Counted from the stretch's first letter, positions 1 through 6,231 are shown. The stretch: 9,868 nucleotides of DNA from an uncultured Bacillota bacterium (GCA_946629205.1 CAMOXP010000037.1:1-9868); one strand, 5' to 3'. Notes: generated by a model from the sequence alone, not told the origin. Numbers and translations: made by a program.

Positions 1-100
1 CCTTAGGGGTTGCCTTTGCTCTTCTTTCGATCAGAGCCTGCGCCTTAGGACCCGGAAGCGGAGTCGAGATCTTAGGTAATGCTGTTCTTAATTCTGACAT
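1..100 (-). CDS. gabT: Class III aminotransferase, N-terminal fragment (probably 4-aminobutyrate aminotransferase)
   Basis: Only the first 33 codons are in the window; the gene runs off the left edge. The start is an ATG at 100-98 preceded by a textbook Shine-Dalgarno AAGGAGG (114-108) with a 7-base spacer. The peptide has a short leader and then Pro-Gly-Pro-Lys at residues 16-19, followed by an Ala-Gln-Ala-Leu-Ile-Glu-Arg-Arg stretch. This matches the N-terminal signature of GabT-type pyridoxal-phosphate aminotransferases (PGP-x-S/A-x-x-L-x-x-RR). In that family GABA and 2-oxoglutarate are converted to succinate semialdehyde and glutamate in the cytosol. The PLP lysine and the whole catalytic domain lie outside the window, so substrate cannot be judged; other class III enzymes (acetylornithine, putrescine or beta-alanine aminotransferases) remain possible. 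It lies 245 bases beyond hemW and is probably a separate transcription unit. Confidence 0.6.
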   Translation of the reverse strand, partial: MSELRTALPKISTPLPGPKAQALIERRAKATPK

Positions 101-152
101 GATTTTTCCTCCTTGAATAATAATTCTCGTGCCTGAATTGAAAATAAAAGTT

Positions 153-179
153 GTTAATTATTTGTCGAACAATATTAAC
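153..179. repeat. Imperfect inverted repeat upstream of the aminotransferase gene
   Basis: On the plus strand GTTAAT (153-158) and TTGT (162-165) are mirrored by ACAA (169-172) and ATTAAC (174-179) around a CGA centre, giving ten paired positions in 27 bases with unequal internal gaps (3 and 1 bases). It lies 53-79 bases ahead of the aminotransferase start, in the zone where an operator or leader hairpin would be expected. In sequence this AT-rich, dyads of this size also arise by chance. The arms do not match an operator that I can name. Confidence 0.3.
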
Positions 180-227
180 TTTTTAGAGTTTAACATACTA
201 ATAATTAGCTGTATAGCAAATTAAACT

Positions 228-252
228 AAAAAATGCAGATTCTTTCTGCATT
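228..252 (-). terminator. Probable intrinsic terminator of the deoD-dtxR-lepA-hemW unit
   Basis: On the minus strand an 8-bp perfect stem, AATGCAGA (252-245) with TCTGCATT (239-232), closes a 5-base loop and runs into six T residues (233-228). The stem has only three G-C pairs, so this is a weak hairpin. A T7 run at 266-260 on the same strand lies just upstream. It is about 94 bases past the hemW stop, and no better stem is visible between them. The plus strand has no T run after the stem, so the orientation is clear. Confidence 0.55.
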
Positions 253-345
253 ATTGCATAAAAAAACGTTCACGTCATACGGATCGATTCATCAGAATTT
301 GTTAATGAAATAACAACACCAACGATTTAACTGTTTAAAACGATA

Positions 346-1503
346 TCACACGAACTCCGCCATGACTTGGTTGGAAACGTCCAGACCTTTGTCAGTCAGT
401 TTCATGACGAACCCGTCCATCTTGAGCAGCCCTCTCAGCTTGGTGATCAGCATGGGATCGTATACATAGAAGAAATCAGTACCGAAGGTTTCTTCAAAGT
501 CTCTGATGTCGAACCCCTCTCTCTTCCGAAGGGCAGTGAATACATAAATACCCATTTCTTCCCGCAGGGAATAATTCTCCACATCTTCCTTCTTAACAGG
601 CGGCAGACCCTGTTTGATGAAATCAAGATACTCCAAAATAGAGGAAGTGTTTTTGAACCGGTATCCGCCGATAAAGGAACTGGCGCCCGGACCCATGCCC
701 AGATACTCCTTGTAAGACCAATATTTGAGATTGTGTCTGCTTTCAAATCCGGGGAGCGCGGCGTTGGAGATTTCATAATGGTGGTATCCGGCGTGCTCCA
801 GCATGTCCAGCGCGTCACGGTACATGGTTCTGTCCATATTTTCGCTTACCGGTTCTATCGTTCCTTTTTCCATCATCTGATGGAATGGCGTTCCCTCTTC
901 GATCTGCAGACTGTACAGAGAAATATGTTCCGGTCTCAGGAAAATACACTGCCGAAGGGAATCTCTCCACATTTTCAGCGTCTGACCGGGAATGCCGAAC
1001 ATCATATCCACATTGACATTCTTGAATCCTGCTTTCTTCGCAAGTCTGATCGCGTTGAGCGCATCGTTCTTATCATGGACACGTCCAAGCATGTTCAGGA
1101 TCGAATTGTCAAAGGACTGCGTCCCGATGCTGATCCTGTTGATGCCTGATTCAAGGTATGTTTCGAGTTTTCTCTCATCGATGGTTGCCGGGTTCGCTTC
1201 GATGGTGATCTCGCTTCCGTCTACAACGGTAAAGTTGTCCATGATGCATTCCATGATATGCTTCATATCTGTCTCAGACAGGATGGACGGCGTGCCTCCA
1301 CCGATATAGATACTGTCTACAACTTTGTAGGGCCACTCTTCATAGCGCGTCTCGATCTCACGCATCAGTGCATTCGCATACTGGTGGAGCGCCCGGTCAT
1401 CGCGGCATTCAAAGGACAGGAAATCGCAGTATCTGCATTTCCTGAGACAAAACGGAACGTGGACATACAATCCTATGTTGTTGTCGCTACTTGTTATCGT
1501 CAT
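346..1503 (-). CDS. hemW: HemW, radical SAM heme chaperone (HemN-like)
   Basis: 385 residues, the usual HemW length. The N-terminal radical SAM domain carries the [4Fe-4S] motif Cys19-x3-Cys23-x2-Cys26 followed by Asp27-Phe28. True coproporphyrinogen dehydrogenases (HemN) have a fourth Cys after this motif, so the Phe at that position supports HemW. The GGGTPS SAM-binding motif is at 68-73. The family motif HYEISN, then ESRHNLKYW, lies before a C-terminal HemN_C-like domain. HemW binds heme and delivers it to target proteins; older annotations call it oxygen-independent coproporphyrinogen III oxidase. The ATG at 1503 lies inside the end of lepA, overlapping by 17 bases in another frame, so translation is probably coupled. 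Only a weak GCGGTG Shine-Dalgarno-like stretch precedes it. The lepA-hemW order is widely conserved in Firmicutes. It is the last gene of its operon. Confidence 0.93.
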   Translation of the reverse strand: MTITSSDNNIGLYVHVPFCLRKCRYCDFLSFECRDDRALHQYANALMREIETRYEEWPYKVVDSIYIGGGTPSILSETDMKHIMECIMDNFTVVDGSEITIEANPATIDERKLETYLESGINRISIGTQSFDNSILNMLGRVHDKNDALNAIRLAKKAGFKNVNVDMMFGIPGQTLKMWRDSLRQCIFLRPEHISLYSLQIEEGTPFHQMMEKGTIEPVSENMDRTMYRDALDMLEHAGYHHYEISNAALPGFESRHNLKYWSYKEYLGMGPGASSFIGGYRFKNTSSILEYLDFIKQGLPPVKKEDVENYSLREEMGIYVFTALRKREGFDIRDFEETFGTDFFYVYDPMLITKLRGLLKMDGFVMKLTDKGLDVSNQVMAEFV

Positions 1504-3298
1504 ATTTCAGCACCGCTGTGAACGCTTCCTGCGGAACCTCGACTGTTCCGAACTGGCGCATCCGCTTCTTTCCTTCTTTCTGTTTTTCAAGAAGTTTTTT
1601 CTTTCGTGAAATATCACCGCCGTAGCATTTGGCGATAACATCCTTCCTGTATGCTCTGACTGTCTCACGTGCGATGATCTTCTGCCCGATGCTGGCCTGG
1701 ATCGGCACTTCGAACTGATGCTTCGGTATGATTTCCTTCAGCTTTTCACAAACGAAACGACCTCTCGCGTAGGCTTTGGACTCATGAACGATCATGCTGA
1801 AGGCGTCAACGATTTCTTTATTCAGGAGGATATCCAGTTTCACGACCTTGCTCGGTTCATACTTGGTGAACTCGTAATCCAGCGACCCATAGCCCCGCGT
1901 CTTGGATTTCAGCGCGTCAAAGAAATCGTAGATAACCTCATTCAAAGGCATATCATAGTGCAGGTTCACTCTAGTCTTCGTAATGTATTCCATGTGGATC
2001 ATGCGGCCCCTGCGTTCCTGGCAGATCTCCATGATGCTGCCTACATATTCCTTAGGCACCATGATGTCCGCGCGGACCATGGGTTCCTCCACATGGTCGA
2101 TTTCCATCGGATCAGGCAGGTTGGATGGGTTTTGCACCATGACTACCGTCCCGTCGTTCTTCACGACCCTGTAGATAACGCTCGGCGATGTGGTAATGAC
2201 ACTCAGGTCGAATTCCCGCTCAAGACGTTCGACGATGATTTCCATATGCAAAAGCCCCAAAAACCCGCATCGGAATCCGTATCCGAGAGCTGTGGATGTC
2301 TCCGGCTCGAAATGGAATGCCGCGTCGTTCACCTGCAGTTTCTCCAAGGCGTCCTTGACATTCTCGTACTTTTCTCCCTCTGCAGGGTAGATCCCGCAGT
2401 AAACCATGGACGGAACCTTTTTATAGCCCGGCAGCGGTTCGTCTGCCGGCGCGTCGTCCAACGTGATCGTATCGCCCACTCTGGCGTCTGCGACATGCTT
2501 GATGCTGGCGCAGATATAGCCGACTTCCCCTGCTTTGAGGCAGTTGCACTCGACCGGTCCCGGAGAATACACACCGACTTCCGTAACCTCGTATTTTTTG
2601 TTTGTATTCATCAGACGGATCATGTCGCCTTCTTTGACCTGTCCGTCGAAAATGCGCGTATAGATGACAACGCCTTTATAGTTGTCGTAGTAGGAATCAA
2701 ATATCAGCGCCTTGAGGCGGGCGTTCTCATCACCTGCGGGTGCAGGGATCTTCTGGACGATCTCTTCCAGCAGTTCGTCAACGCCGGTCCCCTCCTTCGC
2801 GGAAACAAGCGGCGCATCCTGAGCTTCCACGCCTATGACTTCCTCGATCTCGTCGCGCACCTCATCCGGTCTGGCACTTGGCAGATCGATTTTATTGAGC
2901 ACCGGCATGATCTCCAGATCCTCGTCCATCGCCAAATATACATTCGCCAAGGTCTGTGCCTCTACGCCCTGTGTCGCATCAACGACGAGAACAGCGCCTT
3001 CGCAGGCTGCCAGGGAACGGGACACCTCGTATGTGAAGTCAACATGCCCCGGCGTATCAATGAGGTTGAAGATATATTCATTGCCGTCTTTGCTGTGGAA
3101 GACCATTCTGGTCGTCTGCAGCTTAATGGTGATGCCCCTCTCCCGCTCCAATTCCATGTTGTCCAGATACTGATCCCGCATATCGCGGTGACTGACTGTC
3201 CCGGTCATCTCGATCATTCTGTCTGCCAGGGTGGATTTGCCGTGGTCGATATGGGCTATAATGCTGAAATTTCTGATGTACTGTTTATAATCACTCAT
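1487..3298 (-). CDS. lepA: Elongation factor 4 (LepA), ribosome-associated GTPase
   Basis: 603 residues, close to the E. coli length of 599. The GTPase motifs are all intact: G1 AHIDHGKST (15-23), G2 RGITIK (54-59), G3 DTPGH with catalytic His85 (81-85), G4 NKID (135-138) and G5 SAK (166-168). The EF-Tu-like domain II, the EF-G-like domains and the LepA-specific C-terminal domain follow in order. The protein binds ribosomes and is implicated in back-translocation or recovery of stalled or mis-translocated complexes and in initiation or assembly; its exact role is still debated. The ATG at 3298 is only 3 bases after the stop of the DtxR-like gene. No strong Shine-Dalgarno is visible there, so translational coupling to the upstream gene is likely. 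The gene overlaps hemW by 17 bases. No residue changes or frameshifts are apparent. Confidence 0.97.
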   Translation of the reverse strand: MSDYKQYIRNFSIIAHIDHGKSTLADRMIEMTGTVSHRDMRDQYLDNMELERERGITIKLQTTRMVFHSKDGNEYIFNLIDTPGHVDFTYEVSRSLAACEGAVLVVDATQGVEAQTLANVYLAMDEDLEIMPVLNKIDLPSARPDEVRDEIEEVIGVEAQDAPLVSAKEGTGVDELLEEIVQKIPAPAGDENARLKALIFDSYYDNYKGVVIYTRIFDGQVKEGDMIRLMNTNKKYEVTEVGVYSPGPVECNCLKAGEVGYICASIKHVADARVGDTITLDDAPADEPLPGYKKVPSMVYCGIYPAEGEKYENVKDALEKLQVNDAAFHFEPETSTALGYGFRCGFLGLLHMEIIVERLEREFDLSVITTSPSVIYRVVKNDGTVVMVQNPSNLPDPMEIDHVEEPMVRADIMVPKEYVGSIMEICQERRGRMIHMEYITKTRVNLHYDMPLNEVIYDFFDALKSKTRGYGSLDYEFTKYEPSKVVKLDILLNKEIVDAFSMIVHESKAYARGRFVCEKLKEIIPKHQFEVPIQASIGQKIIARETVRAYRKDVIAKCYGGDISRKKKLLEKQKEGKKRMRQFGTVEVPQEAFTAVLKYDDNK

Positions 3299-3301
3299 AT
3301 A

Positions 3302-3685
3302 CTACTTAAGATACTCTTCTTTGTGGGCTGTATACGCTCTCTTGATGCTTTCGAAGGTCTGTTCACTCAGGTCATGCTCGATCTTACAGGCGTCCTCTCT
3401 GGCGGTCTCAGGATCAACGCCCAGTCTGATGAAAATGTCTGTCAGCAGGTTGTGGCGCTCATAGATCATCCGCGCGATCTCTTCTCCGCTCTCGGTCAGA
3501 CAGATATAGCCGTCGCCGTCTCTTCGGATCAGGTCGTCGGCTTCCAGATGCTTCATGGCAACACTCACACTGGGTTTGCTGAAACCGAGATGATTGACAA
3601 CATCGATTGATCTCACGGCACCCTTCTCTTCCCGTACCATGAGAATCGCTTCCAGATAATTTTCTGCAGATTCAAGTATTTTCAT
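3302..3685 (-). CDS. DtxR/MntR-family metal-dependent transcriptional repressor
   Basis: 127 residues. I chose the ATG at 3685 because AAGGAG (3699-3694) lies 8 bases upstream; an upstream in-frame start at 3727 would sit deep in deoD and add 14 residues with no family match. An N-terminal winged helix (about 1-65, recognition helix near 36-47) is followed by a helical dimerisation and metal domain. There is no C-terminal SH3/FeoA domain, so the size matches MntR (142 aa) rather than full-length DtxR. Aligned by eye with B. subtilis MntR, the ligand positions read Asn9 (MntR Asp8), Glu12 (Glu11), His78 (His77), Cys100 (Glu99), Glu103 (Glu102) and His104 (His103). The Cys-x-x-Glu-His pattern resembles the DtxR/IdeR iron site. 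It probably represses metal uptake genes in response to Mn(II) or Fe(II); which metal cannot be decided. No metal transporter gene is nearby. It sits between deoD (1-base gap) and lepA (3-base gap). Confidence 0.9.
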   Translation of the reverse strand: MKILESAENYLEAILMVREEKGAVRSIDVVNHLGFSKPSVSVAMKHLEADDLIRRDGDGYICLTESGEEIARMIYERHNLLTDIFIRLGVDPETAREDACKIEHDLSEQTFESIKRAYTAHKEEYLK

Positions 3686-3686
3686 T

Positions 3687-4415
3687 TTATTCACTCCTTG
3701 ATTCCGAACACAGAACCGCTGTTTCAAGGGCCAGCTTCATCATATTCGTAAAACTGTTCTGTCTCTCTTCGACTGTGGATTTTGCACCCGTTACAAAATT
3801 ATCGCTGATACTCATGATCGCCAGGGCGTTCACTCCCGCTGCGGCGCAATTCATGTACAGTGCGGCAGCTTCCATTTCAACGCCAAGCACGCCGACAGCA
3901 GCCCACGCCTTCCACCAGTCCGGATCGCTTTCATAGAACACATCGCAGGACACCAGGTTTCCTGCAGCGAATTCGATACCGGTCGCGTCAGATGCGTCTC
4001 TGACCTTGGAAAGCAGTTCATAGCTTGCCGTCGGTGCATAGATCCCATTCAGTTTATACGTATGCGCAAAATTTGAGTCCGTTGACGCGCCTACCGCGAC
4101 AACGATCTTACCCAGATCCAGTTCTTCCAGGAACGCCCCTGCAGTCCCGATCCTGATCAGATTTTTGCATTTGTATTCATGGATCAGCTCATAGGAATAG
4201 ATACCCATGGACGGCATCCCCATACCGGTTCCCTGCACGGAGACAGGAATGCCCTTATAAGTTCCTGTGAATCCGAGCATATTGCGGACATCCGTATAAC
4301 ATCTGGCGTTCTCCAGAAAGTTCTCGGCGATAAATTTTGCCCGCAGCGGATCGCCCGGCAGAAGAACTGTTTCTGCAATATCTCCTACATTCGCTGCATT
4401 GATATGTGTACTCAT
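3687..4415 (-). CDS. deoD: Purine-nucleoside phosphorylase, DeoD type
   Basis: 242 residues; E. coli DeoD has 239. I chose the ATG at 4415 because GAGGT (4426-4422) lies 6 bases upstream and the protein then opens with the family's short Thr-His-Ile-Asn-Ala sequence; a TTG start at 4442 would add 9 unlike residues. Conserved elements are His5, the LLPGDPLRAKFIAE block (18-31) with phosphate-site Gly21 and Arg25, Arg44, Arg88, Phe160, Glu180-Met181-Glu182 for the ribose, and the catalytic Asp205 in SISDN. This is the hexameric family that phosphorolyses purine (deoxy)ribonucleosides to the free base and (deoxy)ribose-1-phosphate in the cytosol. Thr91 replaces the E. coli phosphate-site Ser90, a conservative change. 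It is the promoter-proximal gene of the deoD-dtxR-lepA-hemW unit. Its last codons contain the ribosome binding site of the next gene. Confidence 0.95.
   Translation of the reverse strand: MSTHINAANVGDIAETVLLPGDPLRAKFIAENFLENARCYTDVRNMLGFTGTYKGIPVSVQGTGMGMPSMGIYSYELIHEYKCKNLIRIGTAGAFLEELDLGKIVVAVGASTDSNFAHTYKLNGIYAPTASYELLSKVRDASDATGIEFAAGNLVSCDVFYESDPDWWKAWAAVGVLGVEMEAAALYMNCAAAGVNALAIMSISDNFVTGAKSTVEERQNSFTNMMKLALETAVLCSESRSE
3694..3699 (-). promoter_or_regulatory. Ribosome binding site of the DtxR-like gene, inside deoD
   Basis: AAGGAG on the minus strand, 8 bases before the ATG at 3685-3683, lies within the Ser-Arg-Ser codons near the end of deoD (stop TAA at 3689-3687). It decides the start of the DtxR-like gene and means that ribosomes finishing deoD pass over it. 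Confidence 0.85.
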
Positions 4416-4463
4416 GATATTACCTCGGTCAATACCTCGCAAACTACAAATTTCCGGATATTA

Positions 4464-4492
4464 ATTATAACACAAAATCTCCCAATAAAAAA
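4464..4492 (-). promoter_or_regulatory. Extended -10 sigma-A promoter of deoD-dtxR-lepA-hemW
   Basis: On the minus strand a perfect TATAAT (4469-4464) is preceded by TG one base away (4472-4471), the extended -10 form. The -35 position at 17-base spacing (4492-4487) is TTTTTT, a poor match, as often seen with extended -10 promoters. Transcription would start near 4457, leaving a leader of about 42 bases with the GAGGT ribosome binding site. The -35 position coincides with the T run of the rpsT terminator. Confidence 0.72.
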
Positions 4493-4521
4493 CCACTCCG
4501 CTGAGACAATCCGGAGTGGTT
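4484..4521 (-). terminator. Strong intrinsic terminator of rpsT
   Basis: On the minus strand a perfect 10-bp stem, AACCACTCCG (4521-4512) with CGGAGTGGTT (4500-4491), closes an 11-base loop and continues into six T residues (4492-4487), then ATT. It lies 61 bases after the rpsT stop and 69 bases ahead of the deoD start, separating the two transcription units. The plus strand has no T run on the other side. Confidence 0.93.
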
Positions 4522-4531
4522 AGTCTTCTCT

Positions 4532-4563
4532 GGCGCTTTGCGCCGCACATTTAACTTATGTGC
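4532..4563 (-). repeat. Two abutting hairpins in the rpsT 3' untranslated region
   Basis: Reading the minus strand, GCACAT (4563-4558) pairs with ATGTGC (4550-4545) across a 7-base loop. The very next base begins GGCGC (4544-4540), which pairs with GCGCC (4536-4532) across AAA. Both stems are perfect and there is no unpaired base between them, so they could stack end to end. The terminator hairpin follows 10 bases later. Neither hairpin has its own T run, so they are not terminators in themselves. Confidence 0.65.
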
Positions 4564-4582
4564 CGGTGGGGACGGGTGAGAA

Positions 4583-4849
4583 TTAGGCGTTCGCCTTGTT
4601 GAATCTCTGTGTCAGTCTTGAAACTTTTCTTGAAGCGGCGTTCTTATGGATCGTTCCCTTAGCAGCTGCCTGCATCAGTTTCTTCTCAGCCAGTGCCAGA
4701 TCTGCCTTAGCCTGTTCCATATCGCCGTTTGCGATGGAAGCGTCAAATGACTTCAGGACATCCTTCAGGTGACCCTTGACTCTTCTGTTTCTTGCAGTCT
4801 TCTTGTCGATAACACGGATTCTTTTCTTTGCGGATTTAATATTAGCCAT
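4583..4849 (-). CDS. rpsT: 30S ribosomal protein S20
   Basis: 88 residues, the standard S20 length. The opening MANIKSAKKRIR and the Lys/Arg-rich helical hairpin with KTARNRR and the C-terminal KGTIHKNAASRKVSRLT segment are diagnostic. S20 binds the 5' domain and helix 44 of 16S rRNA during small-subunit assembly. The ATG at 4849 is preceded by a purine-rich GTGGGG with a 7-base spacer from GGGG, a usable but non-canonical ribosome binding site. The gene has its own promoter, a leader of roughly 60 bases with a hairpin, and a strong terminator, so it is effectively monocistronic. S20 represses its own translation in E. coli; whether the leader here serves that purpose is inference. Confidence 0.98.
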   Translation of the reverse strand: MANIKSAKKRIRVIDKKTARNRRVKGHLKDVLKSFDASIANGDMEQAKADLALAEKKLMQAAAKGTIHKNAASRKVSRLTQRFNKANA

Positions 4850-4880
4850 TAAATTACCCCACTTTCCTAATTTACAGCTC

Positions 4881-4900
4881 GCGCAGCCTTATTGCCGCGC
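4881..4900 (-). promoter_or_regulatory. Hairpin in the rpsT leader
   Basis: On the minus strand GCGCGGC (4900-4894) can pair with GCTGCGC (4887-4881), seven pairs including one G-U wobble, around a 6-base AATAAG loop. It falls between the predicted transcription start (about 4911) and the ribosome binding site (GGGG at 4860-4857), with about 20 bases from hairpin to site. No T run follows, so it is not a terminator. It may be a regulatory or stabilising leader structure. Confidence 0.5.
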
Positions 4901-4917
4901 CTAAACACGCAAGCAGT

Positions 4918-4946
4918 ATTATATACTAAGCATCAAAGGCTTTCAA
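4918..4946 (-). promoter_or_regulatory. Sigma-A promoter of rpsT
   Basis: On the minus strand, TTGAAA (4946-4941) is followed after exactly 17 bases by a perfect TATAAT (4923-4918). Transcription would begin near 4911. The -35 box lies within the last codons of the upstream amidohydrolase gene (stop at 4935-4933), and no terminator separates the two genes, so some readthrough into rpsT is also expected. Confidence 0.85.
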
Positions 4947-6231
4947 GCACTTTCTTGAAGCTTTCTGAAGCTTTTGCTCTTGTTTCTTCTTCGTCAATAA
5001 AAAGCGCCTCGCCGTCTTTGTAAATGATTTCTCCGTCGCACACTGTCATCACGATGTCCGAACTCTGCGCCGCAAAGACAATATTGGCGAGTGTGTCATA
5101 GTCGGGCGTCAGATGCTCGCGGTCGAGATCGAACAGGATGAAGTCCGCGCGGAAGCCTTCCTTGATGAGGCCGCAGTCGGTTCTTCCCTGTGCCAGCGCG
5201 CCGTCTCGCGTAGCCGCTTTGATCAGTTCTGCCGCCGGAATCGCATTCGCGTCTAAGGCGCTGCCTCTGCAAAGGAGCGCAGCCAGATGCAGTTCTTCCA
5301 TTACATTGAGATTGTTGTTGGAAGATGCTCCATCCGTTCCGATGGTGATTTTCATGCCTTTGTCATAAAATTTCTTGACCGGCGCGATCCCGCTGCCCAA
5401 TTTCAGATTCGAGGAAGGATTGTGCGACATGACTGCCCCGTGTTCCGTCATGATATCGATATCCTCTGCTTCCAGCCATACGCAGTGGGCAGCAAGGACC
5501 TGTGATTGGAATGCTCCGAGTTTTTGGAAATAGGCGACCGGAGTCATGCCGTGCCGCTGCTTGCATTCCTCATGTTCCAGTTTTGTCTCTGAGACATGCA
5601 CTTGCGTGATCAGTTTGTTCTCTGCCGCGAATTCAAAAGCTTCCCGAAGGGCTTTTTCTTTGTTTGCGTATTCCGAATGGACAGACGCGTCGGCTATGAG
5701 GCGCCCGTCGTTTTCCTGTTCGTTGTCTTTGATCCACTGCATCAGCCGGAGCGTATCTTTATAGGAGTTGTCCGTGTAGTATGACGCGTCATCAGCGAAG
5801 GTCACAAGGCCGTTGCACAGATTTGCTTTCATGCCGGCCTCAAAGAGCGCCCTTCCGTAATCCACAAGATCGAAATACATGTCCGATATGGAAACACAGC
5901 CGGATTTGATCAGTTCCAGCGCACCCAGCTTAGCGCCCCAGTACTTATACTGCGGGCTGAATTTCGCCTCAAATGGAAAAATCCTTTCGTTCAGCCAACG
6001 CTGGAGCGGAAGCCCCTCTCCATATCCCCGCAGCAGCGTCATCGGGACATGACAATGGGTGTTGTAGAACGCCGGCATCATAAACTTGCCGCTTCCGTCA
6101 ATGATCTCCCTTCCTTCCGGATCCGGCATACCCTTTGTAATGGACAAAAATCTGCCGCCTTCGACGACAACATTCATATGATCCTTTACCTGAAACTGCT
6201 CGTCCAGAATTTTGATGTCTTTGATAATCAT
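4933..6231 (-). CDS. mtaD: Amidohydrolase, probable 5'-methylthioadenosine/S-adenosylhomocysteine deaminase
   Basis: 432 residues. ATG at 6231 follows GGAGG (6242-6238) with a 6-base spacer. It is a metal-dependent amidohydrolase with an N-terminal beta-sandwich part and a TIM barrel. Zinc-site residues are all present: His59 and His61 in NTHCHVPMTLLRG, His212 in VHVSET with Glu215, His249 in AAHCVWL, and Asp300 in GTDGASSNNNLN. His185 in the Ala-Ser-Val-His-Ser segment matches a substrate-site His of Thermotoga MtaD. The SHNPSSNLKLGSGIAPV block (269-285) is typical of the MtaD/SsnA/TrzA branch. MtaD deaminates MTA and SAH to the inosine analogues, relieving inhibition of methyl transfer. Other members deaminate adenosine, guanine or 8-oxoguanine, so the exact substrate is inferred. 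It lies between comEA and rpsT with its own likely promoter. Confidence 0.87.
   Translation of the reverse strand: MIIKDIKILDEQFQVKDHMNVVVEGGRFLSITKGMPDPEGREIIDGSGKFMMPAFYNTHCHVPMTLLRGYGEGLPLQRWLNERIFPFEAKFSPQYKYWGAKLGALELIKSGCVSISDMYFDLVDYGRALFEAGMKANLCNGLVTFADDASYYTDNSYKDTLRLMQWIKDNEQENDGRLIADASVHSEYANKEKALREAFEFAAENKLITQVHVSETKLEHEECKQRHGMTPVAYFQKLGAFQSQVLAAHCVWLEAEDIDIMTEHGAVMSHNPSSNLKLGSGIAPVKKFYDKGMKITIGTDGASSNNNLNVMEELHLAALLCRGSALDANAIPAAELIKAATRDGALAQGRTDCGLIKEGFRADFILFDLDREHLTPDYDTLANIVFAAQSSDIVMTVCDGEIIYKDGEALFIDEEETRAKASESFKKVLESL

Larger units (their letters stand above)
101..345. other. AT-rich intergenic region between hemW and the aminotransferase gene
   Basis: This 245-base gap is clearly richer in A+T than its flanks and has no supportable gene. 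It holds a likely minus-strand terminator (228-252), an A7 run at 260-266 (T7 on the minus strand), and several AT-rich dyads between 153 and 230. The aminotransferase promoter should lie between about 115 and 225 on the minus strand. The best sigma-A candidate I see is TTGCTA (219-214), 16 bases, then TATGTT (197-192), which is weak. I would not assign the promoter with confidence. Confidence 0.6.

Noticed and set aside
367..1149. A 260-codon plus-strand open frame
   Set aside because: It is antisense to hemW, with no domain features and no sensible start signal.
1718..3610. A 630-codon plus-strand open frame
   Set aside because: It is antisense to lepA and the DtxR-like gene, whose motifs are unmistakable. 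Its translation shows no family signature, and it arises because the codon bias of the real genes leaves the opposite frame free of stops.
3686..3727. Upstream start for the DtxR-like gene
   Set aside because: It would overlap deoD by about 40 bases, and the AAGGAG site serves the ATG at 3685.
4422..4439. Repeated CGAGGTA motif, 12 bases apart, in the deoD leader
   Set aside because: The first copy has no start codon at a usable distance, and two 7-base copies are too little to call a repeat element.
4416..4442. Upstream TTG start for deoD
   Set aside because: The nine extra residues have no family counterpart, and the GAGGT site is placed correctly only for the ATG at 4415.
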